From: Maratus speciosus
Lineage: Eukaryota > Arthropoda > Arachnida > Araneae > Salticidae
Length of the DNA stretch: 64,000 nt
Reading direction: 5' to 3'
NCBI GenBank assembly: GCA_963932465.1
Contig: OZ010794.1
Location: forward strand, 445,347,502-445,411,501
Part shown: piece after piece, positions 1 through 12,479 of the stretch
Position numbering within the stretch: the first letter of the stretch is position 1
Layout of the letters: the number at the start of each line of letters is the position of its first letter
Notes under the pieces: model-generated
Seen by the model: the letters and a program-made list of their open reading frames with translations, nothing else
What the model was told of the DNA's origin: nothing
Databases searched by the model: none
Position numbers and translations under genes: made by a program

Positions 1-229
1 GCCCCCCCCCCCCCAAAAAAAAACAACAACATAAATTACGGCAATTTTTACTCTCCGTACTGAGATTAGGATCTCGAGTTAAGAGTGCGACTGTTCACAT
101 GCAAAGATTTTGCTGACAATCGTGACATCACGTTTTGAGTTAAAATGATTTTAAAATGATCAAATTAAAATACCAATTTTTAAAAAAGGGTGTGCGGGTA
201 TGAGAGGTTAATTTTTAAATTTATTTCTA
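1..229. other. AT-rich left edge, no gene
   Basis: Starts with a C-run followed by an A-run, then AT-rich sequence. Positions about 59-115 (containing 'ACTGAGATTAGGATCTCGAG') resemble, in inverted orientation, the sequence near 3450-3515, so part of this edge is an inverted copy of a block inside the tandem array. No open frame, RNA gene or transposon end is visible. Confidence 0.5.
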
Positions 230-682
230 TTGCGTGGAGCTCGATTAAGAAAGATTAATCCGTTTGCCCTTAAAACATCATAAAGAGTTCATCTCTTTCT
301 TACGACTAATATTCCGTAAACAAAAATAAAACTTCCTCTGTGATTAAATAAATAAAATAATGTAAATAAAGCACAAATTTAACAGACATATAATTGCATA
401 TAATAACTACGCGATTAAAGCTCTGAAATTATCAGGAAATAAAAGGAGGCCGCAAGCAGCAAAATCTTAGGCTAATAACTCTTAGCATGCGGCTAATACG
501 AAAAAATCGCTTTTGTAAATTTCAAAAGTTTATTTGATTGTATAATTCATATTTTCATATGAAAATTGCTTTTTTACTTTTAGTAGGCAATCTAAAAAAT
601 ATATTGCATGTAAACAAAAAAATAATTTTCAATTAAAAAAAAAGGGTTTTCACCTATATTCTGCAGCCCGGGAAGCCCGGGT
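230..682 (+). mobile_element. Helitron-like non-autonomous element, 3' portion
   Basis: This block is recognisably the same family as 21600-22108 and 52190-52733: the three share, in the same order, a 'CCGTTTG' or 'AAATAAATAAAATAAT' region, 'CATATGAAAAT', a 'GGCAATCTAAAAAA' stretch, 'GGGTTTTCAC' or similar, and a terminal GC hairpin 'CCCGGGAAGCCCGGG'. In the 52-kb copy the hairpin is followed by CTAG then T, the signature of a Helitron 3' end. Here the hairpin (666-680) runs straight into an ATT microsatellite, so the CTRR end is lost or replaced. No Rep/helicase coding sequence is visible, so it would be non-autonomous. The family name is inference from the 3' structure only. Confidence 0.5.
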
Positions 683-735
683 TATTATTATTACTATTAT
701 TACTTACTATTATTACTAATATTATTATTATTATT
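683..735. repeat. (ATT)n microsatellite
   Basis: Imperfect run of ATT/ACT triplets between the hairpin at 666-680 and the MITE that begins at 737. Similar ATT runs recur inside each unit of the adjacent array (for example near 1600, 2305, 4530 and 8120). Confidence 0.8.
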
Positions 736-736
736 A

Positions 737-904
737 CAGTCTAACCCCGTTATAGCGAACCCGGTATATAACGAACTCATGGATATAACGAACGAAAAGT
801 TTGGTCCCGCCGGTTTCCTAATGTATTTAATGCTAACTTATCATTTTATAGCGAACCTCCGAGAAACGGCTATAACGAACATTTTTTTTCAGTCCCCCAC
901 TGAA

Positions 905-936
<32 letters not shown>

Positions 937-1391
937 TTTGTGGAAACAGAACTTCGACTCTAATTTCTTAAGAAAATGTATGCCGTTCAGTGAACCACGG
1001 TGCAAATCAGCGGTAAGTCTGTTTATTAAAGGGTAAAAAAACAACTGCATTCTTTCCCTTTTACGATAGTCACTCTGCAGGTGTGATTAACAATTAAAAC
1101 AACAGTTAAAGGTAAAATGAATTTATTTCCATTTGTCTTTATTTTTAGTTCATTTAATTAGTACTGTGTCAGTTTAATGTAATCAATTTTTGTCAATTTT
1201 ATTAATTAATGATCATTTTTTAATACATTTTATATTTTTTAATACATTGTTATTGAATACACATAGCAACTAATGAGCTATACATTTTGTGAACTCTAAT
1301 ATTTTTCTTAACTGTTTGGATATAATGAACCACCGGATATAGCGAACAAAACCTTTGGTCCCTTGGAGTTCGTTATAACGGGGTTCGACTG
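737..1391. mobile_element. pogo/Tigger-like MITE, TA target
   Basis: The left end reads CAGTCTAACCCCGTTATAGC and the right end, on the minus strand, reads CAGTCGAACCCCGTTATAAC; both are flanked by TA (735-736 and 1392-1393). The subterminal regions repeat 'ATATAACGAAC' or 'ATAGCGAAC' words in both arms. CAGT ends, a TA duplication and repeated 'ATAACGAA' words are typical of pogo/Tigger-type MITEs. At 655 bp, with only a short frame interrupted by a long T-run (907-930), it has no transposase. The same type of terminus recurs at 9390, 29781 and 51120 and, as half-ends, in each unit of the neighbouring array. Confidence 0.8.
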
Positions 1392-2974
1392 TATTACAAT
1401 TTATTGATTATTCTACATGTATACAAATGTTTGATAATGCGGTTTAATTATGGTTTTTTTCTACTCCTAATAATATTCGTTAAACTGAAATATTCGTTAA
1501 AGTTATTCTCGTTATAACGAGATTCTACTGTATACATTATTTTTAATATTCTTTAAATTAAAAGAAAAATGCTATAATTTTGTGCCTTTGATTTCAAAAT
1601 TATTATTATTATTATAATTTATTGATTATCCAATATGCACACATTTGTTAGATAACGCGGGGATTTTTCAGAGTTGCGATGTTGTGAGATATGAATCTGC
1701 TCAGAGAAAAATGTAAACAATCACACTAGAGGGGAAAAAAGTAATTTTATTTATATATTAAGGACATAATTTTTCTCTCCTCATTTCCAAGACATGATTT
1801 ATGTAGAGGTCATTATTACGGTCATAAAGAGATTAATGAAATAATAATAGTGTAATGTTTAAGTTGATTAATGTTTTACATTAAAATAACTACTTTCAGA
1901 TCATCAGACACGTTTATAACTAGATTCTGTTAAATATGCTCTGTACCTTATTTCTTCATGTCTCATTTATCAGAGATTTTTTCAAAAGATTCATGAATTA
2001 TTCCATCTCGAAAAGGGTCTAGGCTCGCCTAAATTAATTATTTTCTAATAAAAAACTAGTATGTTTTGGCCGTCACAAAATTTTCTTCTATATTATTCTA
2101 ATACATCAATTTCATTAAAGTGAATATATTCATAATGGCAAAGTATAGGGTTTTTTTTTTCTAATCCAAATATTATTCCTTAAACTGAAATTTCGATAAA
2201 GTGGCATTCGTTGTAACAAGATTGTACTGTATACACTTTATTTTTAATATTTTTCTAAATTAAAGGAAAAATGCAGCACTATTCTGCCTTTTTCTACAAA
2301 ATTATTATTATTATTACAATTTATTTGTTATTCTGTAATGTATAGAAGTGTTTCATAATGCGGAGATTTTTCAGAGTTGCGATTTTGTGAGATATGAATC
2401 TACCCAGAGAGAGAAAAACGTAATATTATTTATATATCAAGGACAATAATTTTTCTTTCGTCTGCTTCAATACGTGATTTATGTAGTGCATTATTAAAGT
2501 CATAAAAAGATGCACGTCTGACGTTGATTAATGATTTACATTGAAATAACTACTTTCAGATCATCACACTTGTTAATAACTTGTTTCTGTTGAATATCCC
2601 ATTTACTTTATTTCTCCATGTCTCATTTATCAGAAATTTTTACAAAAGATTCATGAATTATTTCTCGAAAATGGTCTAGGCTTGTCTAAATTAATTATTT
2701 TCTAAGATAAATCTAGTATGTTTTGGTCGTTATAAAACTTTCTTCTATATTATTCTAATGTATCAATTTCGTAAAAGGGAATATATTCATAATGGCAAAG
2801 TATAGGCTTTTTTCTAACCCAAATAATATTCGTTAAACGGAAAAAATCATTAAAGTGACATTCTTTGTAATAAGATTCAACTGTACATACTTTATTTTTA
2901 ATATTTTTCTAATTTAAAAGAAAAATGCTATATTTTTGTGTCTTTGACTTCAAAGATTTTGTTATTATTACAAT

Positions 2975-3725
2975 TTATTTACGAGTCGAAACCCGTCGAA
3001 TTCGACGAACGAAAATATTTAAAAGAACTGATTGAATGAATTTATAAAAAAAGCAACAAAAAATAACTACAATAATTAATCAACATTATATTGGCCTGCA
3101 TTATATTGACAAATATTATTTTTAACTAAAGTTTAATTTCAACTTTTCAAATTATTGAAAAGTTAAACTTTATTCCGATACGTAATCAGTAACATGCAAT
3201 TAAGATAATGAAATTATGAGGTTAAAAATCTTTGGTATTTCGTAATCAAAAATCAACGAAAATTGCGCCACTATGACACAATTATATTTTTCGTTTTCAA
3301 AGAAATCTAGAAATAAAATCTTTTTCACCGTCGCAAAATTTACAGGCATATTTTTCATATTCATATTCAATATTTTAAAAATGTTTTAAGGTGCAATAGA
3401 TTATTAATATTTACATTCCCAAACCTGGTGTCCCGTTTGTCAGTTACAATTTTGCACGTAAATATTCGCACTCTTTACTTGAGGTTCTAATCTGAGTGGC
3501 GTCGAAATCTAGAAATTTACTTTTAGTATTTAAAATATTCAGTTTTATCAAAGAAAATTCTCATTTCATTTTTACTATGACATCAATTTCACCCACTGAA
3601 GCCCTCTGAGATTAGCGCCTAAATCTCAGTATCAGCGGAATGAAAAAAAATATTGAAACGTCACAGCTTTATGATTAAAAATGAGTTATTTTAAATCGTG
3701 ACGACATTTTCCGTTCAAAAGTTTT
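2975..3725. other. Non-array block inside the 700-bp array
   Basis: About 750 bp that breaks the period between the second and third units. It starts with a small inverted pair around 'CGAAACCCGTCGAATTCGACG' split at its centre, and contains 'CTGAGATTAGCGCCTAAATC' near 3608 and an inverted match to the left edge of the window near 3460-3515. Two related 'GAGATTAG' or 'TCTAATCTGAG' words in opposite orientation suggest an old inverted-repeat insertion, but I cannot define its ends or a target duplication. Confidence 0.4.
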
Positions 3726-6700
3726 ATATAATTTATTTTTAATTGTAATATTTATTATTCTATATGTGTACAAATGTTTGATAACGCTGAGATTTTTCAG
3801 AGTTGCGATTTTGTGAGAGATGAATCAAATCAGAGAAAAATGAAAACAAACTACAGGAAAAAAAATTAATTTTATTTATATCTTAAGAAGAAGAATTTTT
3901 CTCTCGTATTTAACTAACTACTTTCAGACTTTTAAACTAACTACTTTCAAATCATCAGACACGCTAATAACTAGTTTCAGCAGAATATGCTCCTATTTTA
4001 TTTCTACATGCCTCATTTAACAGAGTTTTTTTAAAAAAGATTCGTGAAATATTTCATCTCGAAAATGGTCTAGGCTCGCCTAAATTATTTTTTTTTTCTA
4101 TAAAAAAACAAGTAGGTTCTATCCGTCACAAAATCTTTCTTCTATATTATTCTAATATATCATTTTCATTAAAGTGAATATGTTCATAATTGCAAAGTAT
4201 GCGGGGTTTTTTTAATTCAAATAATATGCGTTAAAGTGACATTTGTTGCACTTCGATTCTACTGTCTATACTTTATTTTGAAAGTTAAACTTATATGAGT
4301 ATTCAGTTCCAGTCTTTAATAACTTCGTTTATTTGAAAAATACGAAAATCTGAAATTCGTTTAAGTGAATGTGTTCATAATGGAAAAGCATAGAGTTTTT
4401 TTCTAATCCTAATAATATTCGTTAAAGTGATATTCGTTTTCACGAGATTCTATTGTGTATAATTTATTTTTATTATTTTCCAAAACTAAAAGAAAAATGC
4501 TACTTTTGCGCATTTGAGTTCAAAATTCTTCTTATTATTATTATTACAATTTATTGATTATTCTAGATGTATACAAATGTTTGATAATGCGGTTTAATTA
4601 TGTTTTTTTTTTTTCTACTCCTAATAATATTCGTTAAGGTGATACTCGTTATAACGTGATTCTACTGTATATACATTATTTTTAATATTCTTTAAATTAA
4701 AAGAAAAATGGTATAATTTTTTGCCTTTGATTTCAAAATTATTATTATTATTATAATTTATTGATTATCCGATATGCACACATTTGTTAGATAACGTCGA
4801 TATTTTTCAGAGTTGCAACGTTGTGAGGTATGAATCTGCACAGAGAAAAATGTAAGCAATCACACTAGAGGGAAAAAGTAATTTTACTTATATATTAAGG
4901 ACAATAACTTTCCTCTCCTTATTTTCATGACGTGATTTATGTAGAGGGCATTATTACAGTCATAAAGAGATGCATGTCTGACGGTTATTAATGTTTTACA
5001 TTAAAATAACTACTTTCAGATCATCAGACACGTTAATAACTAGATTTTGCTAAATATGCTCTGTACTTTATTTCTTCATGTTTCATTTGTCAGAGATTTT
5101 TCAAAAGATTCATGTATTATTCCATTTCGAAAAGGATCTAGGCTGGCCTAAATTAATTATTTTCTAATAAAAACTAGTATGTTTTGGCCGTCACAAAATA
5201 CTTTTCTATATTATTCTAATACATCAATTTCATTAAAGTGAATGTTAATATATTCATAATGGCAAAGTATAGGGGGTTTTAGTAATCCAAATATTATTCG
5301 TTAAAGTGAAATTTCGTTAAAATGGCATTCGTTGTAACAAGATTCTACTGTATATATTTTATTTTTAATATTTTTCTAAATTGAAAGAAAAATGCAGTAC
5401 TATTCTGACTTTGGCTGCAAAATTATTATTATTATTACAATTTATTTATTATTCTGTAATGTATATAATATTCCGCGTGTTTCATAACGCGGAGATTTTA
5501 AAGAGTTGCGATTTTGTGAGATATGATACCCAGAGAGGGGAAAAAGTAATTTTATTTATATATCATCTTTTCAGATCATCAGGCACGTTAATAATTAGTT
5601 TCTTCTTAATATACCTTGTACTTTATTTCTTCATGTGTTATTTACATAACTGCTAACAATTACGCTTTCTTCTAACCACTAAAATTGTATAGTAAAACGT
5701 GTCCTTTGTAATCGTCGGAACCTCACGATTAAACAAGACGAAAATCTCTATTAAAATTTAGTGGTAGCAAAAAAGCGTAAAAGTTGGCAGCTATGCATTT
5801 CTCAGAAATTTTTACAAAATATTCATGAATTATTTCTTCTCGAAAAGGGTCTAAGCTGAGTTAAATTGATTATTTTCGAAGAAAAAACTAGTATGTTTTT
5901 ACCGTTACTAAACATTTTTCAATGTTATTCTACTATATCTATTTCATTAAAGTATATTACTAAAGTATTCTATATTCATAATGACAGAGTATATTGTTTT
6001 ACTCTAATCCAAATAATAATCGTTAAACTGAAAAATTCGTTAAAGGGACATTCATTATAACGAGATTCCACTATATATACTTTATTTTTAACATTTTTCT
6101 AAATTAAAAGGAAAATGTGATATTTTTGTTCTTTTGATTTCAAAGTTATTTATCATTATTATTATTACAATTTATTGATTATTCTATATTTATACAAATG
6201 GTTGATAATGCAAAGATTTTTCGGAGTTGCGATTTTGTGAGATATGAATCTACTCAGAGAAAAATGAAAAGAATCACACTAGAGGGAAAAAAGTAATTTT
6301 ATTTATAAATTAAGCACAATATTTTTCTCTCGTGTTTTCGAAGACGTGATTTATGTGGACGAGGGGGGCATTATTACACTCATAAAGAGATGCACGTCTG
6401 ACGTTGATTAATGATTTACATTAAAACAACTACTTTCAGATCATCAGACACGTTAATAACTAGTTTCTGCCAAATATTCCCTGTACTTTATTTCTTCATG
6501 TCTCATTTATCAGAAATTTTTGCAAAAGTTTCATGAATTATTTCATCTCGAAAAGGGTCTAGGCTGGCCTAAATTAATTATTTTCGAAGAAAATACTAGT
6601 ATGTTTTGGCCGTCACAAAACTTTCTTCTACATTAATCTAATATATCAATTTCATTAAAGTGAATATATTCATAATGGCAAAATATAGATTTTTTTTTCT

Positions 6701-7045
6701 ATTCCAAATAATATTCGTTCAACTTAAAAATTCGTTAAAGTGACATTCGCAATAACGAAATTCTACTGTACATACATTTTGAATGTTAAACTGATATTAA
6801 TATTTATTGCAAGTCTTTAATAACTTGGTTAATTTAAAAATTCGTTAAACTGAAAAATTCGTAAAAGTGACATTCATTGTAACGAGATTCTACTTTATAC
6901 ACTTTATTTTGAATGTTAAATTTATACGAGTATTTATTGCAAGTCTTTAATAACTTGGTTAATTTAAAAATTCGACAATCTGAAATTCGTTTAAGTGAAT
7001 ATAGTCATAATGGCAAAGCATGGGTTGTTTTTTTGTTTTTTTATA

Positions 7046-7986
7046 GGGGAGGGTAGTACACAGTGAGACGAAAATTATTATTACCTAACGAATGGCAAAG
7101 ATTTTTATTCTTTTGAAAAAAATTTTGCTACATCTTTAAGCTACATAAATACGCTACACATTAATGCATAAATGGTTTTAAAAAAGTTATTTATAAAAGC
7201 ACAGAAGCAGCATAAAGGAGTATCGAAAATTGCCTCACTGTGTACCACTTGTGGTACACAGTTAGACAATGTATATATTTTCATAAATCGTACATTTTTA
7301 CACTCTATCAATAATTTTCTGCAGTTTATGACTTTTAATTAATATTTCTAGATTTAAATTTTTTTAAAAATATGAGCCTCGGGTGAACAATTGCAGACAT
7401 TGGGCTACCTTCATGCAAATTTTCAGCCTCTAACGTTTAGTAGATTTCACTAGCCATCGCACCCCCCCCCCCCAAACACACACACACACACACAGACAGA
7501 GAGAGAGAAAAAAAAACCTTCTTTTATTAATAAATAACTTTTTTTATATCAGAACAAAATAGTAGATACACAATGAGGCACGTCTCACTGTGTACCACAA
7601 CTGTGTGTCTCATTGTGTACTTTCGTTACGTTGTAACAAAGTGGATGCCATATCTGTTTCATCATCACTTTCACAGCTTTGAATGCTTGTGTCGTTTTGT
7701 CTACATAGTCTATCATTAGATATAACTAGGTTTGGTTAAGTAAATATATGCCATCATGAAAGAAATAAACTTTAAAATGGACATTTATGTAACTTTAACC
7801 CCTGTAAAATAAATAATTACTTACTATTTTGTTGGACGAGTAACCGAAGTGCCGAAACTACATCCACGTGTTGCATAAGATGAGGCGGTTCAGTGTGTGT
7901 TCCAGCTAAGAGAAAAAGTTATAACTATATGGCAAAATGGCTGCTGTCTCACTGTGTACCATGTCTCAATGTGTACTCCCCTACCC
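7046..7986. mobile_element. Word-iterated TA element E1 (unclassified)
   Basis: A 941-bp insertion in the 700-bp array. The left end is GGGGAGGGTAGTACACAGTG; the right end on the minus strand is GGGTAGGGGAGTACACATTG; both abut TA. Sister array units keep an uninterrupted stretch at the same place (for example 6690-6720), which supports insertion. The word GTCTCACTGTGTACCA, or a near match, occurs about eight to nine times: once at the left end (7055-7070, minus), as a palindromic pair at 7233-7268, as a cluster at 7564-7620, and twice at the right end (7947-7980). The body has a CA/GA microsatellite near 7476-7505. No open frame resembles a transposase. The superfamily is unknown to me; TA duplication suggests the Tc1/mariner/pogo grouping, but only weakly. 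Confidence 0.65.
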
Positions 7987-8700
7987 TATACTATTAAAAT
8001 TCGTTAAACTGAAAAATTCGTTAAAGTGACATTCTTTGTAACGAGATTCTACTGTACATATTTTATTTTTAATATTATTTTTTAATTAAAATTCTACATT
8101 TTTGTGCCTTTGACTTTAAAATTATTATTATTATTATTACAATCTATTTATTATTCAGTATGTATACAAATGTTTGATAATGTGAAGATTTTTCAGAGTT
8201 GCAGTTTTGTGAGATATGAATCAAATCAGAGAAAAATTAAAACAATCTCACTAGAGGGAAAAGAGTAATTCTATTTATGTATTAAGGACAATAATTTTTC
8301 TCTCCTGTTTTCCAAGACATGATTTATGTAGAGCATTATTACAGTCATAAAGAGATGCGCGTCTGATGTTGATTAATGATTTACGTTAAAATAACTACTT
8401 TCGGATCATCAGACACGTTAATAACTAGTTTCTGCTGAATATGCCCTGTACTTTATTTTTTCATGTCTCATTTATCAGAAATTTTTACAAAAGATTCATG
8501 AATCATCTCGAAAAGGGTCTAGGCTCACCTAAATTAAGTATTTTCTAAGAAAAAACTAGTATTTTTGGTTGTTACAAAACTTTCTTCCATATTATTCTAA
8601 TATATGAATTTCAATAGTACAAACATTCACCAATAATTAGGAATAAGAAGTACAATGCACTTCTTTGAATTTAATCCTTAGTTATAATAATTAGATATTT

Positions 8701-8769
8701 AAAAAAAAATACTGGAGAAGAGCGCCTCCTGTTGGACACTGAAATCCAAAATTGAGTCGACCTACTATA
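8701..8769. repeat. Outer arm of nested foldback (left)
   Basis: Contains 'GCGCCTCCTGTTGGACA' and 'TGAAATCCAAAATTGAGTC', which recur inverted at about 11788-11850. The two arms would have formed a small foldback of about 130 bp whose TA-rich centre was later split by the elements at 8770-11537 and 11542-11782. Confidence 0.6.
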
Positions 8770-11537
8770 CAGGGTGTCCGGTCTCAACGGTGTCCAATGG
8801 CTAATTCCTAAACCGTTAGTCATAGACATATAGTTCCAATTACAAAAATGTTTTAAATCAGGTAAAGAAATGCTTTAAAAGCGATTTGAGTCAATAAAAA
8901 CATTTCTTAAAAAATTACGAAATTTAAATTTTTATACGGTCCCCCGGTCCTATAAGTTATATTTAGTGAATTTTTCATTTTACACTGACAAGTAATACAA
9001 AAAAAGTCCCGTTATTCTACGATTAAAATTGACCGAGTAATAGCTGTTTAAAGTTGGAGCATATTTTTTGCTGCAAATTGGGGGTCATTCACAAATTTAG
9101 TCAAAATATACTTTCGTCCGATATAAAAAATATTTGGGAGTAAAATTAACATTGCAATATAAATTTGAAATTTTTAATCATTCTGGCATATTAATGGAAA
9201 ATATATAATTTGTAATAAACATTTAAGAAGAAAGAAAAAACAGAATTTTTGTTAAATAAAATGATTCTAAATTAACAGCCTCAATTCTTTACAAAATGAT
9301 ACGTATTTTAAAATATTATTAGATTGAACTAGCTTGCAAAAGTTGGGTTATGTCATGTTTTTTAGCTTTTGATAATTGATTCTTATATACAGTCGAGCCT
9401 CTATATAACGAAATCCCTTGTTCTAGTAAAAAATTCGTTATATGGAGAAATTCGTTATATAGAGAATGAGTAAAAATTCCTATTTAATGTGTAAATTTAG
9501 AACAAAAATTATTTTTGAGGTGTTTAATTAAGAATTTGAAATGTTTAACTATAAATATTAACCTAATATTGTATTTCTGAATTATGTAAACAGTTTCAAA
9601 AAAGAGAAGAGACATTTATTTGAAAGCATAATAAACATCACATAAGGAAAACTTACATTAATTTTAGACGAAGGAATCTGTAATTTTTCGCTGTTTTGAT
9701 TTCAAAATTGTTACACTCTCGAAAAAATGTTCACACTTTAGCACGGAATAAAAAATTGTATCAGGAACATTTTCCACCATTTGAATTCTCATTCACCTTA
9801 AACTTACATTACCTCTCTGATTCCGCTCTTGTATATGTAACAATCCAATTGGCACTGTTTTAAGAAGTATGTTGGATGGTGTGTGGGAGGGGGTGGGGGG
9901 GGGAGATGAATTCGTTGGGCATAAAAAACAAGGCGATTCAAGGTAGAAAAGTAAGATAAAAAACTCAGTACTGAACGATAAATCAGTAATCAGTGATGGA
10001 AAATTGATTCCATGTGATTTGGAAGCTTTCTAAAAACAATAAATAAAGAACATTTTATAAAAAAAAAATCGTTATATGGAGATAGATATTTCGCTATATG
10101 GAGACTGTTTTTAATGAGATCATGGGAAAAAGGGACCGTTCCTACAAAAAAACATTCGTTATATAGAGAAATTCGACGTATGGAGTTTCATTATAGAGAG
10201 ACTCGACTGTATTCTGTACCGCTGAATCCGAAATTGACCTTCATTTTTAACTGTCATATCAGGATTTTTTGCAAATTACAAATTTCAAAGTTAAGAAGTT
10301 CAATGTTAAAATTGAATTTCTTCCCCGATCTCATCGGACCACTCAGCTGTTTAGCTGTAACAATCCCAGGGTAAGTAAAAATATCGAATAAATTTTTTAA
10401 TAAAATAAAATAAAATAAAATAAAATAAAAAATGTTTTTCATATGTTTTATAGTATGATATTTTCGCTACATTTTAACTTACACATTTGCGATTTGCAAA
10501 AAAATTCTAACGTGATGGTTAAAAATGAAGGTCATTTTCAGATTCAGTGCTAAAAAGTGAGTAAAAATCAATTATCAAAAGTTAAAAAACACAACAATCT
10601 CCTCTACTTTATAGTATTCGATTTTTGTTGTTCTTTAAATTTGAATATTTATGATTTGCGGAATATCCTGACATGATGGTTAAAAATTAAGGTAATTTTC
10701 GGATTCAGTGCTAAAAAATACATAAAAGTTAAAAAACCCAACAGTCGCAGTCGTATTATCTATTATAAAACTTTTTCTTAATCTCCTTGGCAGAAATCTA
10801 TCCGAAATTTTTTGTGTTATCCTGTAAAATAAGTATAAATGGTAGCCACCGAAAATCTTAATAATATTAGATTGTTATCGGATTTGCGCCAGTATGTAAA
10901 ATGCAATCTCGATCGGATATTTAAAAGTGGGTTAAAGTTCGAGTACAAATTTTGAACTGCAAAAACATACATACGATTGTTGAAGTAACATAAAAACTTA
11001 TAAAAAAAAACATAATTTTTGTTAAAAGAAATCATAAGAGAAACAGTCTCAAACCCTGACAAAATAAAACATATGTTATTTTACTCAATTTGAGACTTAA
11101 TCATAATACTTGTAGGATTTTTTTTTTTTTTTCAAAGCGCAGATACACAATGAAGTAAGATCTTCGAATACTTTAAACACTTGGTATATGATCCCTCAAA
11201 ACCAAGCCGAACTCATTTGTTTTCAGAGTAGAAAAGTGGCATAAGTCATGCATTTTTAAAGTTTCATAACTTGCTTAATTTTAACGTTATATGAATGGGA
11301 CTTTTTTTGTCTTACTTGTCAGTGTAATAGGAAAAAATTACTAAATATAACTTATAGGACCCGGGGACCGTATAAAAATTTAAATTTCGTAAATTTTTAA
11401 GAAATGTTTTTATTGACCCAAATCGCTTTTGAAATGTTTCTTTACCTGATTTAAAGCATTTTTGTAATTGGAACTATATGTCTATGACTAACGGTTTAGG
11501 AATTAGCCATTGGACACCGTGTACACCGGACACCCTG
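8770..11537. mobile_element. Long-TIR TA element, 2.77 kb with nested MITE
   Basis: Ends read CAGGGTGTCCGG on both strands, abutting TA (8768-8769 and 11538-11539). The terminal inverted repeats run roughly 240-300 bp: shared blocks include 'TATAGTTCCAATTACAAAAA', 'TACGGTCCCC' and 'ACTGACAAGTAA', seen left at 8830-9000 and inverted on the right at 11300-11480. The interior has no transposase-like frame. It has its own repeats: 'TGAATCCGAAATTGACCTTC' near 10222 is inverted at about 10520-10550 and again near 10670-10710. A pogo-like MITE sits inside at 9390-10209. The same arm family makes up the whole of the foldback at 58915-59453. It is a non-autonomous Tc1/mariner-type foldback by structure. 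Confidence 0.75.
9390..10209. mobile_element. pogo/Tigger-like MITE, nested
   Basis: The left end is CAGTCGAGCCTCTATATAAC and the right end on the minus strand is CAGTCGAGTCTCTCTATAAT, with TA on both sides (9388-9389 and 10210-10211). 'TTCGTTATAT' words recur near both ends (9430-9465 and 10065-10170). A related inverted copy of the surrounding sequence at about 10540-10590 has no insert, which supports the boundary. The 820-bp body holds no transposase; it includes a G-run at 9889-9902. Confidence 0.8.
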
Positions 11538-11541
11538 TATA

Positions 11542-11782
11542 TGAGGTGGTGAGTTTAAAACTCGCCTTATCCAGAAAATTAAATTTTGGGAAATCGCGGA
11601 AAACCTCTAGCTGGGTTTTCATTATAAACCAAGATTTGCAATGGCAGAAATACTGGATAAAACTAATTTTTTTCGCAGATTTTTACGTTTTTTCAGTGCA
11701 TGTTTATCAATAGAATAGATTGATAAAGAAAACACAATTTTTTAAATTGTGGATAAGGCGAGTTCTAAAACTCATATCCTCA
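11542..11782. mobile_element. 241-bp foldback MITE, TA target
   Basis: The left arm starts TGAGGTGGTGAGTTTAAAAC and contains CTCGCCTTATCC; the right arm is its inverse, containing GGATAAGGCGAG and ending CCTCA. TA dinucleotides flank both ends. It sits only a few bases from the right end of the 2.77-kb element, so both used the same short TA-rich target inside the outer foldback arms. The open frame at 11510-11713 crosses element boundaries and is not a gene. Confidence 0.65.
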
Positions 11783-11787
11783 TATAT

Positions 11788-11850
11788 ATGTTGACCCAAT
11801 TTTGGATTTCAATGTCCAACAGAAGGCGCTGCTTTGCAGTGTTTTTTATG
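11788..11850. repeat. Outer arm of nested foldback (right)
   Basis: Inverted partner of 8701-8769: 'TTTTGGATTTCAATGTCCAA' followed by 'CAGAAGGCGCTG'. See the left arm. Confidence 0.6.
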
Positions 11851-12479
11851 TGTCCTTATATATATTAACTAAAACCCCATGTGTCAAAGCGGAATAAAGA
11901 GATTTTAGTGCCAGAACATGCTGAAAATGTAAAGAATTTAAAGTATCATAACTGGATAAATTTTGATCAGAGAAGAATGGAGATTATACTGTTTTACTAA
12001 TTAAAGTACAGAGAAAGTTTTTCTAGCTATAATCTATAGTATCCACGGGCTGTAAAGAAATTTAAATTTTGTTACTTGTAAAAAGTAACTATTTTGAGAT
12101 TGATGATTTCGAGGCCTTTGGTATGATGAGGAAGGAAATTTGAAATATTTTTGGAATAAGACCTATGCTTTTAGAGCTAACGTTTTAACAGTTAGTAATT
12201 CAGAAAGATACGAGAGGGAAACTTATGTATATTTAATTAAGTGGTCTTCTTATTTTATTAAGTCGTTAATTTAATTTACCTTTCCTAGATCGTTTTAGAT
12301 TATTTAGAGAACTAATTATAATTTCCTTACTCTAAATTAGCTCATCTAAGGTCATCTAAATTAGCTCACCTGCTCTTCTCATTTTCTTAATTAGCTCATC
12401 TGAGGAAAATAATAGACAATGTCTCTTATATCTATAATTATTACAAATTCTTTCTGTTTAAGTGACATTTTGATATCCT
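11851..12479. other. AT-rich sequence, no feature
   Basis: No gene, transposon end or long repeat recognised. It has a local reiteration of 'TTAGCTCATCT' or 'TTAGCTCACCT' between about 12330 and 12400. Confidence 0.5.

Larger units (their letters stand above)
1394..8630. repeat. Tandem array of ~700-bp diverged units
   Basis: Seven recognisable units are marked by 'GAGTTGCGATTTTGTGAGA' or close variants near 1670, 2372, 3799, 4809, 5501, 6223 and 8196. Spacings of 702, 692 and 722 bp between uninterrupted neighbours give the basic period. Each unit carries, in order, 'ATTCGTTAAAGTGACATTCG' followed by 'CGAGATTCTACTGTA', an ATT run, the marker, 'CACACTAGAGGG', 'CAGATCATCAGACACG' and 'GGTCTAGGCT'. 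Longer spacings reflect insertions near 2975-3725 and 7046-7986 and a partial duplication near 4260-4560. Open frames in it (for example 5381-5656 and 5866-6060) are not conserved between units, so I do not call them genes. Confidence 0.85.

Noticed and set aside
779..1036. 85-residue frame
   Set aside because: It lies within the pogo-like MITE, includes a poly-Phe stretch from a T-run and shows no motif.
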